6,822 bases of DNA, from assembly GCA_002405445.1 (NCBI GenBank), contig DHLV01000079.1, positions 1 to 6,822 on the forward strand, given 5' to 3'. Made by a program: the position numbers and the translations under genes. Position 1 is the first letter of the stretch, and each line of letters begins with the position of its first letter. Positions 5,748 to 6,822 of the stretch are shown here, one piece after another. Under the pieces are notes generated by a model that ran no database searches, had not been told where the DNA came from, and saw nothing but the letters and a program-made list of their open reading frames with translations. The DNA is from Flammeovirgaceae bacterium UBA4659. GTDB taxonomy: Bacteria > Bacteroidota > Bacteroidia > Cytophagales > Cyclobacteriaceae.

Positions 5748-6650
5748 ATGAAACTTTCCATTTGCATTTTTACCGGTATTGCTTCGCTTTTGCTCGCTGC
5801 ATGCAGCTCAGACGAAACCAAAACAAATAAGATAACCATCAACGGCCTGGTGAACGAAGTGAAGATCACCGAAAAAGATGGTTTCAGGATCATCGAATCG
5901 AACGGAATACCCGACCACGAAGTGGGTGTATTCCCCAATGCGTATAACCCAATCACAATCATAGAGGTTGACCACACGTATAAGATGCTGTTAAACCCCG
6001 TGGCGCTCGCCACACCTGTCACAACCCTCTTTTATGAATTTGGGGTGGCCATTAACGGGGTGCCAATGGATCCCAACGGGCCATACTATATTCATGGTGA
6101 TGAACGTAGGGCTATCCAGTTTCCGTTTGAAGGTTTAGCCAGCGGCTGGCAATACGAGGGGCTTTCTAAAAATGTGAAGTTGGGGATGGACCAAAACAAT
6201 GCACACGTGCAGCCCCCTGGCGTGTATCACTACCACGGGGTGCTAACGCTGCTGGTTAAAAAACGTACAGAGGAAACCAAAGCTGGAGAAATGGTATTGC
6301 TGGGCTATGCAGCCGATGGCTTTCCGATCTACAGCAACTTCGGCCATACCGATGCCAACAATGTTTCTTCTGCACTGGTGGAACTGAAAAGCAGTTACAA
6401 ACTAAAGAGTGGTGTTCGCCCTACCAACGCAAGCGATAAACCCACAGGCCCATCAGGGGATTATGACGGCACCTTTGTGCAGGATTATGTGTATGAAAAG
6501 GGAGTTGGCGATTTGGACGAGTGTAACGGTAGGTTTGGCAAAACCAAAGAGTACCCTAATGGCACCTACTATTATGTAATTACCAGTGGCTGGCCCTATA
6601 TCCCTCGGTTTTTCAGGGGCACACCAAACGAAAGTTTTAAAATAGGCTGA
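5748..6650 (+). CDS. YHYH-domain lipoprotein
   Basis: The 300-residue product begins with a type II signal peptide ending in LAAC, with lipidated Cys19. Ser-Ser-Asp-Glu follows, resembling the acidic lipoprotein export signals of Bacteroidota, so surface exposure is possible. The mature part carries the landmarks of the YHYH family: NGIPDHEVG (52-60), FGVAINGVPMDP (98-109), GVYHYHG (158-164, containing the name-giving Tyr-His-Tyr-His), LGYAADGFPIYSNFG (185-199), LDECNGRFG (256-264) and YPNGTYYYVITSGWPYIPR (269-287). Length and motif order look intact. The biochemical function of the family is not established to my knowledge; the clustered His and acidic residues suggest a metal site, which is inference. 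It probably acts together with the exported protein encoded 26 nt upstream. The start ATG is preceded by AT-rich DNA and no Shine-Dalgarno sequence, usual for this phylum. Confidence 0.9.
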   Translation: MKLSICIFTGIASLLLAACSSDETKTNKITINGLVNEVKITEKDGFRIIESNGIPDHEVGVFPNAYNPITIIEVDHTYKMLLNPVALATPVTTLFYEFGVAINGVPMDPNGPYYIHGDERRAIQFPFEGLASGWQYEGLSKNVKLGMDQNNAHVQPPGVYHYHGVLTLLVKKRTEETKAGEMVLLGYAADGFPIYSNFGHTDANNVSSALVELKSSYKLKSGVRPTNASDKPTGPSGDYDGTFVQDYVYEKGVGDLDECNGRFGKTKEYPNGTYYYVITSGWPYIPRFFRGTPNESFKIG

Positions 6651-6751
6651 AAAAAAATGCAAAGAGCTTTTGGCAACATCCACTCATTTTCATTTGTCCC
6701 AATCCCCATTTTGATTTCTTCACCAACGGGCGGAATGAAAGTAGTTAATAG

Positions 6752-6805
6752 ACACGCTTGTGTTTTTGGTTTTGCAAAAGGCTGGCGCCCACAGCCAGCG
6801 CGTGT
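6752..6805. repeat. Nested inverted repeat at the right edge
   Basis: An outer pair ACACGC (6752-6757) and GCGTGT (6800-6805) encloses an inner pair GCTGGC (6781-6786) and GCCAGC (6794-6799) with a 7-nt loop. The following bases up to 6822 are GC-rich and contain the palindrome GCACGTGC. On the minus strand the inner stem is followed by CTTTTG, too weak a T-run for a confident terminator. Large imperfect palindromes of this look occur dispersed in Cytophagales genomes as far as I recall, and integron attC sites also fold as nested stems. The element is probably cut by the window end, so I leave its class open. Confidence 0.4.
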
Positions 6806-6822
6806 GTGCAGCACGTGCCGCG

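Noticed and set aside
6781..6799. GCTGGC/GCCAGC hairpin as a rho-independent terminator of the YHYH gene
   Set aside because: It lies 130 bp after the stop codon and is followed on the plus strand by GC-rich sequence without a T-run.
6453..6814. Minus-strand frames at the right end
   Set aside because: One lies mostly antisense to the conserved YHYH C-terminus and the other starts within the palindromic edge; neither shows a domain or start context.
1..6822. CRISPR array, tRNA or rRNA genes, insertion sequence or phage genes
   Set aside because: No regularly spaced direct repeats, tRNA-like cloverleaf, rRNA segment, transposase, integrase or phage protein could be recognised.

Overview
The window reads as chromosomal DNA from a member of the Bacteroidota, most likely a Cytophagales-type bacterium. 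The evidence is moderate GC content, almost no Shine-Dalgarno sequences, an acidic Ser/Asp/Glu tract after a lipoprotein cysteine, and a YHYH-domain lipoprotein of a kind common in that phylum. The assignment is inference; no rRNA or other phylogenetic marker is present.

Layout. Positions 1-380 hold no credible gene. They contain two homologous GC-rich hairpins in inverted orientation around a 72-nt purine-rich spacer (92-226), which looks like a REPIN/BIME-type palindromic repeat. From 4909 down to 381 six genes run leftward as a probable operon. They encode a MacA-like membrane-fusion (adaptor) protein (4909-3770), a MacB/LolD-type ABC ATPase (3767-3027), a MacB-type permease (3023-1806), an ECF sigma factor (1714-1136), a 91-residue single-span membrane protein placed as its anti-sigma factor (1099-824), and a membrane-anchored periplasmic Spy/CpxP/CnrX-like sensor (818-381). 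Gaps in the pump part are only 2-3 nt. After a divergent intergenic region with two small palindromes (4910-5085), two genes run rightward. One encodes an exported protein with a C-terminal membrane span whose predicted mature N-terminus is histidine (5086-5721); the other encodes a YHYH-domain lipoprotein (5748-6650). The right edge carries a nested inverted repeat that looks cut by the window end.

How the genes may work together. Adaptor, ATPase and permease form the inner-membrane part of a tripartite MacAB-type exporter, with ATPase and permease on separate chains and no outer-membrane channel gene here. The last three genes match the Cupriavidus CnrH-CnrY-CnrX regulatory trio in size and topology. 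I infer that an envelope signal sensed by the Spy-like protein is relayed through the anti-sigma factor to free the sigma factor, which may drive this same operon. By eye only one of the five CnrX metal ligands is retained, so the signal need not be Ni/Co. The divergent pair is of unknown function; a role in periplasmic metal or copper handling is a hypothesis from its histidine features only.
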